Shown in pieces: positions 9,001-16,175 of a DNA stretch of 64,000 nt. The number at the start of each line of letters is the position of its first letter. Position 1 is the first letter of the stretch. The DNA lies in contig NZ_CP132359.1 in assembly GCF_030758975.1 (NCBI RefSeq), forward strand, positions 5,290,701 through 5,354,700, written 5' to 3'. This DNA is from Bosea beijingensis. Lineage in GTDB: Bacteria; Pseudomonadota; Alphaproteobacteria; Rhizobiales; Beijerinckiaceae. The notes beneath the pieces are model-generated. The model saw only the letters and a program-made list of their open reading frames with translations. It searched no databases and was not told where the DNA came from. Position numbers and translations under genes: made by a program.

Positions 9001-11554
9001 CCGGCGTCGCGTCGGTATAGGCGTTGACGCGCACGTTATCGATCGAGATGTCGTCGCTGCCGAGCAGGGCGGTGTTGTAGGTGAAGGCCAGGTTGCCGGA
9101 GGCGGCGACGGTGGTCGGCAGGTTGATCGTGATGTCGGTATAGGTCCAGGCGTTCAGTGTGCTGGCGGCGATGCTGGCCGGCGAGCCGGTGGCGCCGTTC
9201 TGGTATTCGATCAGCGCCGGCCCGGCGCCGGTCGGCGTGGTGACCGTGGCATAGACCACGCCGCCGACAGAGATCGTCAACGTCGCCGGCACGCCGAGAT
9301 CGAGCGCGCCGTTGTTCCAGCCCAGTCCGAAGATCACTTGCGCGGAGCCGCTCGGTGCCGGGCCGTTGTTCAGGCCGGTCAGGCCGGTCTGCGTCAGTGT
9401 TCCCGTGCTCGCATCCGAGATCCAAGCAATCGCGCCGCCCGAGCCGATGGAGGACGAGAAACTGGTCGAGCCGGTCGAGGTCCAGCCGCTGGCATTGCCG
9501 GTGAAACCACCATTGCTGACGATATTCGTCAGCGCCGGCGTCGAGTTCAGGTCGATCACCGGCGGCGTGCGGTTGTAACCGAAATCGGCAGCCAGATTGC
9601 TGGCGCCGATCGCGCCGATAGCGACCGCGCGTGTCGCGGTGCCAGTGGTCGGGCTCGCGCCGCCGAGCACGTTGTTGGTGTCGGTGACGCGGACGATGTA
9701 GTTGCCCGGCAGCACGCCGGTGAAAAGGTAGGCGCCGGTGACGTCGGTCGTGTCGGTGGCGAGTACGCGCTCGCCGGCATCGACCGTGCCGTTGCCGTTG
9801 ACGTCGTCGATGAGCTGGACCGTGACGTTGGCAAGGCCGCCTTCGCCTGCGTTCGAGACACCGTTGTTGTTGTCGTCGTCGAAGATGCGGTCGCCGATCG
9901 TGCTCGTCGGCGGAACCCAGCGCGTGGCGTCACTGATATTCGCCAGTGCCGTCGTGCCGTTGGTCGTGATGGTCGCTCCGGTGCCGATGCTGGCGCCTGT
10001 GATGGGGTTGATCTGCTGCATCGTCGTGCCGACGACGTAGAAATTGCCGTTGATATCGGTACCGGACTGCCCGCTGACGGCCATGGTCGCGGAGGACACC
10101 AGGGCGCCGGTCGAGAGGTTGTAGCGGTTCAGCGTGGTACCGGTCATGCTGAGCAGAACGTTGTTGGTCTGGTCGATAGAGACGTCGCCCCAGTCCGTGT
10201 TCGTAATGTTGGTGGCGAACACATTGGCCGTGGCGACGGTGCGGCCATTGCCGGTGAAGGTGATGCGGAAGATTGTGTCGTCGGAGCCGGATGTGTTCTC
10301 GACGGCGAGATAGAGGATGCCGTTGGCGAAGGCAGCGCCACCGCCGCCAACCCCCGTCGAGCCTACGGTGATGCTGGCGCCGGCCCCGTTATTGGTGAGG
10401 TCGGAATCGATCAGGATGTGGGTGTTGTTGATGTAATCGTAGGCGAACAGAGCGCGGTTCGAACTGCTGGTCGTGCTGTCGACGTAATAGACCAGCCCGT
10501 TGGTGTGATCGGCTGCGATGGAATTGACCGGGCCGCCGAAGCTGACACCGCCGACGGAAGAGGGGACTGTGGTCAGAAGCGTCGCTTTCCCCGTGGCGGC
10601 ATCGACGCTGTAGAGCGCGTTGCCGGCGGAGACCAGAAGCGCACCGTTACCGGTGCTGGCGGCGACATCGAGTACATGATCATACGCATCCTGCCCCTCG
10701 CGCGTGATGGCGAGATCGGCTTCGACCAACCCGGTGCGGTATTCCAGCTGCCAGTCGCCGCCGAGATCGGAGAAGCCGGTCGGATCGTTGGAGGCGGCGA
10801 TATCGGCGCCCGTCATCGCCGAGAGATTTGAGACGAAACGTTCGCCTGCCGTGCCGAAGGCCGTGTCGCAGCCATAAAGCAGGATATCTCCGTCCCGCGA
10901 CAAAGCGGAGCCGATTTCCGAGAGCGTCGCCGCGAAATCCTCGATATTCGCGTTGTTATAGAGCCCGTTGCCCAGGCGCAGCTCGCCGGAATCGCCGTGC
11001 GACACGATATGCAGGCTGTCGATGTCGTGGCGGCCCTCGAGATAGCCGGCAATCTGCTGCAGGCCATCCTTCGTCGGATCGAGCATGACGACGGTGGTGC
11101 CCGGCGTGACATTCTGCGCCAGTGCCTGCGCATCGCGGACGCTGGCATCGATGAAGACGATCGCGGTGGATGGCGGTTCTGCGACCATATAGCCGTCGCC
11201 CGCGATCTCGATCGGGGCGGGAGGTTCCGGCTGCGGCGCTGCGGCAGGTTCCGCCGCGTGCGGTTCTCCCCCCGTGGCGGGCACGCTGCCTGCGGCTGCC
11301 GGTGAAGACTCCTGCTCGGGTGGCGGCCCGCCCGCCGACTCATGCCCTTCGCCTGGAAGATTGGCAGGTCCGGCCGGATCTCCTGTCGCGGCAAGTTGAT
11401 TGGCGGTGTCGACCGCCGCGCCGTCGAAGACCATCCGCTGCTCGAGCAGGAGGTATGAGACGGAGGCCTTCAGGCCGAAACGGCCCGCAGCGCTTGCGGG
11501 CTTGGCCTTCTCCGTCTTCTTCGTGCGCCAACGCTTGGGCATCTCTTTCGACAT
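1..11554 (-). CDS. Giant DUF4347 / cadherin-like repeat surface protein (partial, 3' end outside window)
   Basis: One uninterrupted minus-strand frame of about 3,850 codons starts at ATG 11554, with a purine-rich GAGAGGGA upstream, and runs off the left edge. Residues 1-45 contain LEQRMVFDGAA, a variant of the LEPR-type N-terminal motif of giant bacterial surface proteins. Residues ~130-290 are a DUF4347 domain (TTVVMLDPTKDG, HIVSHGDSGEL, LLYGCD). Residues ~295-545 look like a beta-propeller. Residues ~550-640 resemble an SdrD B-type domain with two Asp-rich calcium loops (DDDNNNG, DVNGNGTVD). Residues ~665-850 look like a jelly-roll. From about plus position 9000 to the edge there are some 25 modules of about 100 residues, most ending near VNDAP, of the cadherin/VCBS/Ig-like kind. 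No N-terminal Sec signal is evident. Likely a secreted adhesin or biofilm protein; the function is inferred from architecture. The four genes upstream on the same strand are its probable export apparatus. Confidence 0.88.
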   Translation of the reverse strand, partial: MSKEMPKRWRTKKTEKAKPASAAGRFGLKASVSYLLLEQRMVFDGAAVDTANQLAATGDPAGPANLPGEGHESAGGPPPEQESSPAAAGSVPATGGEPHAAEPAAAPQPEPPAPIEIAGDGYMVAEPPSTAIVFIDASVRDAQALAQNVTPGTTVVMLDPTKDGLQQIAGYLEGRHDIDSLHIVSHGDSGELRLGNGLYNNANIEDFAATLSEIGSALSRDGDILLYGCDTAFGTAGERFVSNLSAMTGADIAASNDPTGFSDLGGDWQLEYRTGLVEADLAITREGQDAYDHVLDVAASTGNGALLVSAGNALYSVDAATGKATLLTTVPSSVGGVSFGGPVNSIAADHTNGLVYYVDSTTSSSNRALFAYDYINNTHILIDSDLTNNGAGASITVGSTGVGGGGAAFANGILYLAVENTSGSDDTIFRITFTGNGRTVATANVFATNITNTDWGDVSIDQTNNVLLSMTGTTLNRYNLSTGALVSSATMAVSGQSGTDINGNFYVVGTTMQQINPITGASIGTGATITTNGTTALANISDATRWVPPTSTIGDRIFDDDNNNGVSNAGEGGLANVTVQLIDDVNGNGTVDAGERVLATDTTDVTGAYLFTGVLPGNYIVRVTDTNNVLGGASPTTGTATRAVAIGAIGASNLAADFGYNRTPPVIDLNSTPALTNIVSNGGFTGNASGWTSTGSTSFSSSIGSGGAIAWISDASTGTLTQTGLTGLNNGPAPSGSAQVIFGLGWNNGALDLGVPATLTISVGGVVYATVTTPTGAGPALIEYQNGATGSPASIAASTLNAWTYTDITINLPTTVAASGNLAFTYNTALLGSDDISIDNVRVNAYTDATPGRDWSAGYTENGTPVSIAAPAASITDADNANMASATIVLTNKQAGDQLRIGGATGTILANGSSGTINGIAYTVVDNGTSVTIQLSGSATTAVYASTIQSVVFESTSDAPSTAARVFNVNVSDGTQLSNTAVSTISVTAVNDPPSLDLDASGAGTGFTTGYTENGTGIAIVDTDVSIVDPDNSTMASATVVITNGQAGDLLSVTGTLPTGITASYNASTYTLTLTGTATQAAYQTALQQVRFSSSSDAIVTTSRAINVTVNDGAASSNIAVATVAITAVNDAPVNTLPAGFSLAEDGTLGLAGLSVIDLDAGSGTMTVTLAVSGGTLAAASAGGVTVANSGTASITLSGTLANINAYLAATGPARISFTPVADFNGAVTLTMTTNDGGNTGTGGALTDIDTSTITVTAVTDAVNDAVSTAEDTAATFNVLANDTFSNAGRTITAINGSAIAVNGTVTVAGGTVRLNANGTLSFTPTADYNGSFAFTYTVSSGGVSETATVNMTVTPVNDAPTLSFPGAQSTSEDTPRAIAGVTVADIDSNALTTTLTSTNGTLSVAAAAGAVIGGNGTGTVTISGTAAQINAALAGLTYTPVADFNGSASIAITTSDGALSASGSLAVSVSAVADAVNDSVSTNEDTAATFNPLANDGFSNPGRAITAINGVAITVNGSVAVSNGSVQLNADGTLIFTPAANYNGAVSFTYTVASGGTTETATVSVTVNSVNDAPAGTDKTITLAEDTGYSFTAADFGFSDPNDNPANTLQAVVITTLPPNGSLTLSGTAVTAGQVIAAANIANLRWTPAPDANGAALASFTFQVRDNGGTANGGQNTDPIPNTITFDVTPVNDAPVNGLPASFATNEDISLRLAGLSVSDVDAGSGNYTVTLSVGTGGTLTASPAGGVTIAGSGTASITLTGTLASINAYLAGGSAPVFVPTADFNGNVTLTMVSSDGSLTDTDTRVIAVAAVNDPPIGSNGSLTTPEDVAFSGTLPVATDVDGQALTYGPGATAPAHGSVAINPNGTYTYTPAANFNGTDRFTYTVSDGIVAVEYTITVTVSPVNDAPVANPVTATTNEDTTLTVGAAGGVLASASDVDGDVLAVATFTIGGTAYTAGQTASGAWGSFTLNTNGSYSYVPAANFNGAVPQVGFTISDGSATASSTLTINVTPVNDAPGSTPIASQIGADAQTVSFDISGNFFDVDVGDTRTYAANGLPPGLTLNPITGVISGTLDRSASLGSPYSVTITATDAGGLSTSRSFTWTVTNPSPIARNDALATTENANISGSVFADHGSGADSDPDGDPITVSAVNGVAGAVGTAVTGTNGGSFTIAANGSYSFVPGTAFDDLAAGQTRTTSVTYTISDGQGGTSTATVTVTVTGQNDAPVAVNDSFTTPEDTPVTFDPRANDSDIDGNALTITQINGAAVTVGVPVAVTGGTVTLNANGTLTFAPALNYNGSPSFTYTISDGTTTATATINGTVTPVNDAPIARNDALATTENANISGSVFADHGSGADSDPDGDPITVSAVNGVAGAVGTAVTGTNGGSFTIAANGSYSFVPGTAFDDLAAGQTRTTSVTYTISDGQGGTSTATVTVTVTGQNDAPVAVNDSFTTPEDTPVTFDPRANDSDIDGNALTITQINGAAVTIGVPVAVTGGTVTLNANGTLTFAPALNYNGSPSFTYTISDGTTTANATVNGTVTPVNDAPVAAGDSITVTEDTPFTFDPRSNDSDVDGNPLSITQINGTNIASGGSVVIPGGTVTLNANGTLTVSPAANYNGPIGFTYTISDGAGGTASATVSGTVTAVNDPPVAVDDVVTLAEDGSATFDVRANDGDVEGNPLSITQINGSPITVGVPVTVAEGSVTLNANGTLTFLPNANFNGATSFTYTISDGQGGTATATVAVTVAGENDAPISSNGSLTTNEDTVFSGTLPTATDADNDPVTYSAGTTVPAHGTVTIAANGSYTYTPAANFAGSDTFSFVVSDGFGGQNEYYVTVTVLPVNDAPGAGTIPALSQAEATAVDLNISGYFSDLDGDTLSYSAGGTLPPGLTLNSATGVISGTIANDASLGGTGGAYTVVITASDGQGGSVQSSFTFTVINPAPIANNDTVNATEDTPAVFNVITGVGTVSGAAGADSDPDGDTLQLVSASAGNGTVSFQPNGTITYTPSANFNGADTIVYTISDGQGGTATATVTITVGAVNDPPVATPIVDRTVYDGDTISLDASAFFSDADGDGLSYTVTGLPPGLSYDPATGLIGGRILPDASGSTGSATFTVQVTASDGSASAATSFVYTVLNRPPIANNDAATTPEDTPVDIPVLANDSDPDGDIDEIIRVNNVVLTLGGPSVTTANGSVQLVLVGGVEMLRFTPNANFNGVETFSYTVDDGNSGVATATVTVTVTPVNDAPDAAPIPNTTRADGQAFNYNLGAFFSDVDGDTLTYAVSGLPSGLSYDPLTGIVSGTIDRNASQGGPANDGVYTVTITASDGNGGTRPSSFTLTITNPGPAAVNDTATTNEDTPVEISPLLNDIDPDGDPLTITSASAGHGTVSILNGVITYTPAANFNGTDTIVYAISDGNGGTSSAVIIVTVNAVNDAPVASPIPTVIDSNGETVLLDISTYFTDADRDDLDFTITGLPPGLTYDAETGIISGTLTPDASNGGPYTVTITASDGNGGTVQTSFIWQVLSTPPMAANDAFAVNENESTTGNVLTNDGDPGGGALTVTGVAGSAGNVGTAVTGSQGGSFVIDALGNLSFNPGTDFDNLRARETRTTTVTYQVTNAGGETDTATVVVTVTGVNDLPTAETLPDRTRSDGEAVNYNVGDFFTDIEGEDIDFVITGLPPGLNYDPETGRIFGTIAGNASQGGPGNNGIYSVTVSASDGHAGTIERTYQIIVTNPAPTAVNDAATTNEDTAVTINVLGNDVDPDGDTLTLDPSFTPSAGHGTLTVNPNGTLTYTPAANFNGTDTIVYRITDGQGGFSTALVNITVTAVNDDPVTTPIADMSLNDGAPV
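3911..5220 (-). repeat. Tandem 654-bp duplication inside the giant repeat gene
   Basis: Two direct copies, about 3911-4566 and 4565-5220, are offset by exactly 654 bp (218 codons), so the reading frame is kept. By eye I count roughly 16 differences, most clustered in one third of the unit, and the remainder is almost identical. Each copy encodes two cadherin-like modules plus linker. Neighbouring modules in the same gene are far more diverged, so this is a recent duplication or a gene-conversion tract. Confidence 0.9.
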
Positions 11555-11695
11555 GGGCTTCGCGTCCCTCTCAGGATCTAAAACTTGCGTCGCGGTATCC
11601 CGCACTCGGTTCGTCTTCTGGTCGTTTCTTGGGAGCTGCCTGCAGCTCCGATCACCTCGGCCGTTGCTGTCGGCCTTTTCGTTTCCCCGTTTGCC

Positions 11696-11719
11696 GCGGC
11701 GCCTGAGATCAGGCGCCGC
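11696..11719. other. Perfect 11-bp inverted repeat at the 3' end of the M50 gene
   Basis: GCGGCGCCTGA, two bases, then TCAGGCGCCGC. It overlaps the stop codon of the M50/HlyD gene and lies about 140 bp before the start of the giant gene. There is no T-run on the minus strand, so it could attenuate rather than terminate readthrough into the giant gene. Confidence 0.5.
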
Positions 11720-13841
11720 TCTCCCTGACGAGCACCTTGAGCACCTGCCGCCAGGCACCAGCGGCGATACTTTCAGCTTCACCCCGCAGATGAATCAGAC
11801 CTCGGATCGCGCGCTCCGGTGCCGGGTCGGTTTCATCCGGCGCCGCGGCGAAAACGGCCAGAAACTCTCCGCTCTTCGGCACAAGGCGCCGCTGCTGGTC
11901 TTCAGTCGCGGCGACGCGCCCGCCATGAGTCGAGGCGAGTTCCGCAAGGTCGAGCGCCGTCACGCCGGCAAGCGAGACGTCGTCGAGCTGCAGGGAGACG
12001 GCTGCCCGCGTCGGCATTTCCGGGATGAAGGTGGCGGGAGCATCCGGCTGGACGCGCCAAAGATCCTTCTCGGCGACATAGCCGCGGGCGCTGAGGCGGT
12101 CCGGCCGGCCGACGAGGGCTAGCTGCTCGCGCGGATTGACCCAGCGACCGGGATGCAGGCCGGTGCCGATTTCCAGGACACGGCCGGCGATCGGCGCCGC
12201 GATGGTGAGTTGCGCCGCTTCGCGCGCCAAGCCTTCGATGCGGCCGAGCAGGGCGCGGCGTTCGTTGTCGAGGACGGTCGTCTCTTCGCGGTCGAGCTCG
12301 TCGCCGGCGCGGCGCGCCATGCGCAAGCTGTTCAACTGGAGCCGGATGCGGGCGTCGGTCAGGGCCTGTTCGAGCGCAGGCGAGCGCAGGCTGATCAGCT
12401 CCTGGCCGGCGACGACCTCTTCCCCCTGTGCGACGGAGACGCGTGTGACGAGGGCAGGGCGTGGTGCATGGAGCTGTGCGGTTTCCGCGGCTTCCAGCAA
12501 GGCCGGGACCCGGATCGTACGCGACCACGGGACCAGCACAGCGCAAAGCGCCAGCGCAAGAAGCGCCCCGGTGATCCAGCTACGCCGGCTCGTCAGGATT
12601 GGTCTGCGCATGCGGTACCAGGCCGCAAGTTCGGAGGCGATCGGGAAGGCGATGAAATAGATGATCTCCACCAGGAACAGCGCGATGCCGAGTGCCTTGA
12701 AGAAGTAGTGGTAGACGAACAGCGCGATGCCCAGAAACAGCACCAGCCGGTAGACCCAGGTCATCCAGGCATAGACGATCAGGAGCGCCTGCGTCCCGGC
12801 GGGCAGTCGCTCGGGACTGGGCAGGCCGAGGCCGAAGAGCAACTCGCGCAGCCGCCAGCGCCCCAGCGCGAAGGCGCGCGGCTGCAGGTTCTCGATACCG
12901 ACGATATCGGAAGCCAGATAATAGCCGTCGAAGCGCATGAAGGGATTGAGATTGACCGCCAGGCTCATCAGCCAGCCAACGGTCGCCAGCATGAATGCCA
13001 TCGAGCGCAAGGGGCCGTCGGGCAGGAAGGACCACAGCAGCGTTGCGATGGCGGCGATGCCGAGTTCGACCAGCATGCCGGCGCTGTCGATCAGCAGACG
13101 CTGGCGCCGGTCCTGCAGCCGCCAGGCATCGGTTACGTCCGTATAGGGCATCGGCGTCAGCACGACGAAGGCGATGCCCATGGTCGGAATCGCGCAGCCG
13201 AAGCGCACCGCCATATAGGCATGCCCGAGCTCGTGGGCGATCTTGACCAGTACCAGCGTGGCGGCGAAGGCAAGAAAGCCCTCGACGGTGAAGAGATAGC
13301 TGAAGGTGGTGACGAAGGCCTCCCATTGGCGCGACGCCAGATAAAGCCCGCCAGCCCCGACCAGCATCAGGATGGCGAAGGCCGTGCGGGTGAACAGGAA
13401 GGACACCGCCGGAAAGCTGTGCTGCAGGAAGGCGTTGGGCCGCAGCAGCGGGATGCGGACGAAGAGATAGCCGTGCAGCGCGCGCCAGATCAGGGAACGA
13501 TGCTGCTGGCTGAGCGCATGCAGCCGTCGCCAGTCGTCGCCGGCGGTCAGGTGATTGGTGTGCAGGAAGGCGACGAAGGCCTCGATCTCCCGCGCATCGA
13601 CCTCGATGCCGAAATGGCGCTCCATCGCACTGGCGAGTTCGCCGGCAGTACGGCATAGCGGCCAGAGCGTGAGCAGGCGATGCGCGGTGTCTTCGAGCTG
13701 GATGAAGCGCTGTTGCAGGGCGTCATGGATCAGCCAGCGCGGCTCGCCCTGCCGGCCGGGCGCGCCCTGCAGCAGGGCGAGGTCCGGTCTCAGGACCGGG
13801 AGCGGCGGGGCCTCGGTCAGCGCCGTCACAGCCCGCTCCAT
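11709..13841 (-). CDS. PqqD-like / M50 zinc metalloprotease / HlyD-like fusion membrane protein
   Basis: 710 residues. Residues ~20-100 resemble a PqqD-like winged-helix domain (WLIHD..., RFIQLEDTAHRLL). Membrane segments start near residue 143. The zinc motif HELGH is at 203-207, and NPFMRFDGYY near 299-308 supplies the third-ligand Asp (D305) as in site-2-protease-type M50 enzymes. Further membrane segments reach ~440, and residues ~440-620 form a biotinyl/lipoyl plus hairpin adaptor region (VTRVSVAQGEEVVAGQ, IAAPIAGRVLEIG). Similar proteins are usually annotated as putative peptide zinc metalloproteases. The start overlaps the stop of the GAF/HlyD gene by 16 bp, implying translational coupling. 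In context it probably processes or gates export of the giant protein next door. That role is inference; the catalytic residues look intact. Confidence 0.85.
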   Translation of the reverse strand: MERAVTALTEAPPLPVLRPDLALLQGAPGRQGEPRWLIHDALQQRFIQLEDTAHRLLTLWPLCRTAGELASAMERHFGIEVDAREIEAFVAFLHTNHLTAGDDWRRLHALSQQHRSLIWRALHGYLFVRIPLLRPNAFLQHSFPAVSFLFTRTAFAILMLVGAGGLYLASRQWEAFVTTFSYLFTVEGFLAFAATLVLVKIAHELGHAYMAVRFGCAIPTMGIAFVVLTPMPYTDVTDAWRLQDRRQRLLIDSAGMLVELGIAAIATLLWSFLPDGPLRSMAFMLATVGWLMSLAVNLNPFMRFDGYYLASDIVGIENLQPRAFALGRWRLRELLFGLGLPSPERLPAGTQALLIVYAWMTWVYRLVLFLGIALFVYHYFFKALGIALFLVEIIYFIAFPIASELAAWYRMRRPILTSRRSWITGALLALALCAVLVPWSRTIRVPALLEAAETAQLHAPRPALVTRVSVAQGEEVVAGQELISLRSPALEQALTDARIRLQLNSLRMARRAGDELDREETTVLDNERRALLGRIEGLAREAAQLTIAAPIAGRVLEIGTGLHPGRWVNPREQLALVGRPDRLSARGYVAEKDLWRVQPDAPATFIPEMPTRAAVSLQLDDVSLAGVTALDLAELASTHGGRVAATEDQQRRLVPKSGEFLAVFAAAPDETDPAPERAIRGLIHLRGEAESIAAGAWRQVLKVLVRESGA

Positions 13842-15250
13842 TGCCGGAACGCGGAAATCGGCCTGCGCAGCAGATAGAACCAGAGCGGCACATCCTCGCC
13901 ATAGACCTGGGCCGTACCGCGCACGCCGAGTCGGGGTGCGGGAGCGGGTGCCTCGTCGAACTGGACGATGGCCCGGTAGGCGAGCGTCGCGCCGTCGCGC
14001 GGGCGCGCCTTGTAATCGGCGCGGACGATCCGGCCTCCGACGGGATCAAGCGGATTCGAGTCGAGGAAGAGCTTCACTTCGGCGCCGGGCTTCACGACCA
14101 GCGCATCACCGACCGGAATATCGATCTGCACATCGATGGAGGCCGGGTCGGCGATCTCCATCAGCCGGTCGCCGACGGCAACGGGGCGGCCGATGATGTC
14201 CTTGCCGTCGCCATAGACTGCGATGCCGGCGCGGCCGGCCTTCAGCTCCGTCTTGTCGAGCTGATCGCGGGCGAAGTTGCGCTCGGCCACGCGCAGATCG
14301 TACTCGGCCTGCATCAGCGCCATCTCGTGACGGCCGCGCGCATCGGCGAAGGCGAGCTGGCGCGCCTTCTGCAGGCGCGCCGCGGCGACCTGGACCTCGC
14401 GCTCCGCGATTTCCAGCTTGTTGCGGAGCTCCACCCCAACGAGACGCACAACCGGCTGGCCCTGGCTGACGGTTTCGTTGGGCTTCACGAGCAGCGCCTC
14501 GACGATGCCGTCGAGGCCGCTGGAGACGACATAGGGCTCGCGGGCGATCACCTCCAGCGGCGCCAGGATCGCCATCGGAACCGGCACGAATCCGAGCGCC
14601 AGCAGAAGGACCGCCCCCGCCACGGCAGCCTTGCTGCCGATCCGGCGCCGCTTGCGTCGTGGCCGTGCCGCGAGGGCATGGCGTGCATAATTCGTGGCAT
14701 CTGCGAGGTGATGGGCGATGCCGATATCGGCCTCGCTCCAGGGCGTTTCACGCGCGAGCAGAAGCCCACCAGAGGGACTGGTGGCCGAGGGCGGCAGCGG
14801 CAGCCAGAGCATTTCCTGCAGTGCATAGGCGCTAAGCGCCGGCGAATGCTGGTCGGCACCGAGGCTTTCCAGACGAAATTCGCGCGGTTCGAAGAGGCCC
14901 TTGGGCCCGGCTTGCGCGGCCAGATGCCTGATACCGCGCTCAAGGTCCTGAACCAGCGGGGAGCCGCGCTCGACCGTCGGCAGACCGCTGATCGCGACGA
15001 TTCCGGGTTGGTCGGGGCGTTCGTCTTCCAAAACGAATATCTGCCGGGCGCGCAGAAGCGCCCGCGCCTCATTCGCGACGAGGAAGAACAGCTCCTGCGA
15101 TGTTCCTGCTCTGCGAATGGCGGCTTCGAGCCGCATCAGCGCCCGCAGGGCGCCCATTCCGCCCTCCTGGCCCGGGGCTGCCCCGGCCTTGCTCTGATGC
15201 GCTTGCGAAACGCCTCCGGATCGCAATTCGTTGAGCGAGACGCTGACCAT
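13826..15250 (-). CDS. GAF-like domain fused to HlyD-family periplasmic adaptor
   Basis: 474 residues. Residues ~30-190 have the length and pattern of a GAF-like sensory fold (FFLVANEARALLRARQIFVL, AYALQEMLWLPLPP, GGLLLARETPWSEADI). After a basic stretch (RPRRKRRR) there is one membrane segment at about 205-230. Residues ~235-470 are a membrane-fusion protein with a lipoyl half (VKPNETVSQGQPVVRLVG), an alpha-helical hairpin and a beta-barrel. The N-terminal domain would therefore be cytoplasmic and the adaptor periplasmic. GAGG precedes the ATG at 15250, and 6 bp separate it from the preceding adaptor gene. A GAF-like domain on an HlyD adaptor is unusual and may tie export to a cytoplasmic signal or act purely as a docking domain. 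The GAF call rests on pattern only. Confidence 0.78.
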   Translation of the reverse strand: MVSVSLNELRSGGVSQAHQSKAGAAPGQEGGMGALRALMRLEAAIRRAGTSQELFFLVANEARALLRARQIFVLEDERPDQPGIVAISGLPTVERGSPLVQDLERGIRHLAAQAGPKGLFEPREFRLESLGADQHSPALSAYALQEMLWLPLPPSATSPSGGLLLARETPWSEADIGIAHHLADATNYARHALAARPRRKRRRIGSKAAVAGAVLLLALGFVPVPMAILAPLEVIAREPYVVSSGLDGIVEALLVKPNETVSQGQPVVRLVGVELRNKLEIAEREVQVAAARLQKARQLAFADARGRHEMALMQAEYDLRVAERNFARDQLDKTELKAGRAGIAVYGDGKDIIGRPVAVGDRLMEIADPASIDVQIDIPVGDALVVKPGAEVKLFLDSNPLDPVGGRIVRADYKARPRDGATLAYRAIVQFDEAPAPAPRLGVRGTAQVYGEDVPLWFYLLRRPISAFRQWSGL

Positions 15251-15256
15251 GGCGCC

Positions 15257-16012
15257 TCACAGACCGCTCGCGAAGCTGGCAGAGCCGCTCATCCCGGCCA
15301 TGACCCGGCCGTCAGGGCTATCCAGCGTACCGACGACCTTGATCGTCTGGCTGACCGGATCGACGGCTGCGCCGATGCGGGCGATATGAGAGCTGTAGCT
15401 GCCGCCGGTCTCGTCGACCGCAAAGGCGAAGGCGGTGCCTTGCTTGAGCCATCCCAGCCAGGCGGAAGGCACGATCAGTTCGACCTCCAGGGCCGAGTCG
15501 TCGATGATCGTCAGGAAGGGCTTTCCAGGCGCGGGGGTCTCGTGGACATAGACGCCAAGCTCGGCAATGCGGCCATTGAACGGCGCATTGACGCGGCACT
15601 GGTCGAGCCGAACGGCGAGAGAGGCAGCTTCGGCGCCGGCCTTGTCGGCCCGTGCCTTGGCCGTTTCGCTGTCATAGCGCGAGCCGGCCTGATTGCGCTG
15701 GAGATAAACCTGGCTTTCATGGGCGATGCGGGCTTCGCGGAAGGCAGCCTCCGCCGCTTGCGCTTCGGCCTGATGCCGGCGGCAGTCGAAGGCGGCCAAT
15801 AGATCGCCCTTTCGGAAGGACTGGCCTTCCTTGCGGGGCAGTTCGGTGATGCGGGCGGCCAGCTCGCTCGATATCGCCGCCTGGTCGACCGGCCTCACGA
15901 CCCCGCGGACAGGGGTGTCGCGCGGTTGCACGGGTTGGTTCGCGGCGGCCACGCCACTGAGGATGAGGCCGAGTGCCGCGATTGAGCACGGGAGTTTAGG
16001 CTTCATGGGCAT
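15257..16012 (-). CDS. HlyD/RND-type periplasmic adaptor protein
   Basis: 251 residues with a signal peptide (SIAALGLILSGVAAANQ). The core follows the membrane-fusion-protein order: a first lipoyl half (RITELPRKEGQSFRKGDLLAAFDCR), a short coiled-coil hairpin at residues ~75-130, a second lipoyl half (NAPFNGRIAELGVYVHE) and a beta-barrel to the C-terminus. It is short for the family, which fits a soluble adaptor without a membrane anchor. GGAG lies about 10 bases before the ATG at 16012. It is the first gene of a three-gene run (this, GAF/HlyD, M50/HlyD) and follows the TolC-like gene on the same strand after a 163-bp AT-rich gap. Confidence 0.85.
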   Translation of the reverse strand: MPMKPKLPCSIAALGLILSGVAAANQPVQPRDTPVRGVVRPVDQAAISSELAARITELPRKEGQSFRKGDLLAAFDCRRHQAEAQAAEAAFREARIAHESQVYLQRNQAGSRYDSETAKARADKAGAEAASLAVRLDQCRVNAPFNGRIAELGVYVHETPAPGKPFLTIIDDSALEVELIVPSAWLGWLKQGTAFAFAVDETGGSYSSHIARIGAAVDPVSQTIKVVGTLDSPDGRVMAGMSGSASFASGL

Positions 16013-16175
16013 AGGTTGATTGCTCCGCCTTGCCGTATAGTTGCGTGTTTCGAGGCAATAATAATAAAAATTTATAGATTATATGGTTGTGTTCATGTGT
16101 TTCGACCGGAGTTCTAAAATGATGACTTCGATCTATTGTTCCAAGAAAGGTGATCGATGCTTAATATTCGGCATT
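16013..16175 (-). promoter_or_regulatory. AT-rich intergenic region, probable promoter of the adaptor/M50 genes
   Basis: The 163 bp between the TolC-like gene and the adaptor start are strikingly AT-rich (around 16060-16150) in an otherwise GC-rich region, and contain no coding frame. I could not pick convincing -35/-10 hexamers. Confidence 0.4.

Noticed and set aside
11631..11675. Hairpins near 11631-11646 and 11659-11680 followed by TTTTC on the plus strand, as a terminator
   Set aside because: The T-run is on the plus strand, where no gene ends; on the minus strand, where genes are, it would not terminate.
12153..13658. Long plus-strand frame opposite the M50 gene
   Set aside because: Low-complexity Gln/Glu/Arg-rich product with no domain; the minus-strand M50/HlyD protein with intact HELGH is the real gene.
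13841..15802. 653-codon plus-strand frame opposite the two adaptor genes
   Set aside because: Shadow of minus-strand adaptor coding; composition and lack of motifs do not support it.
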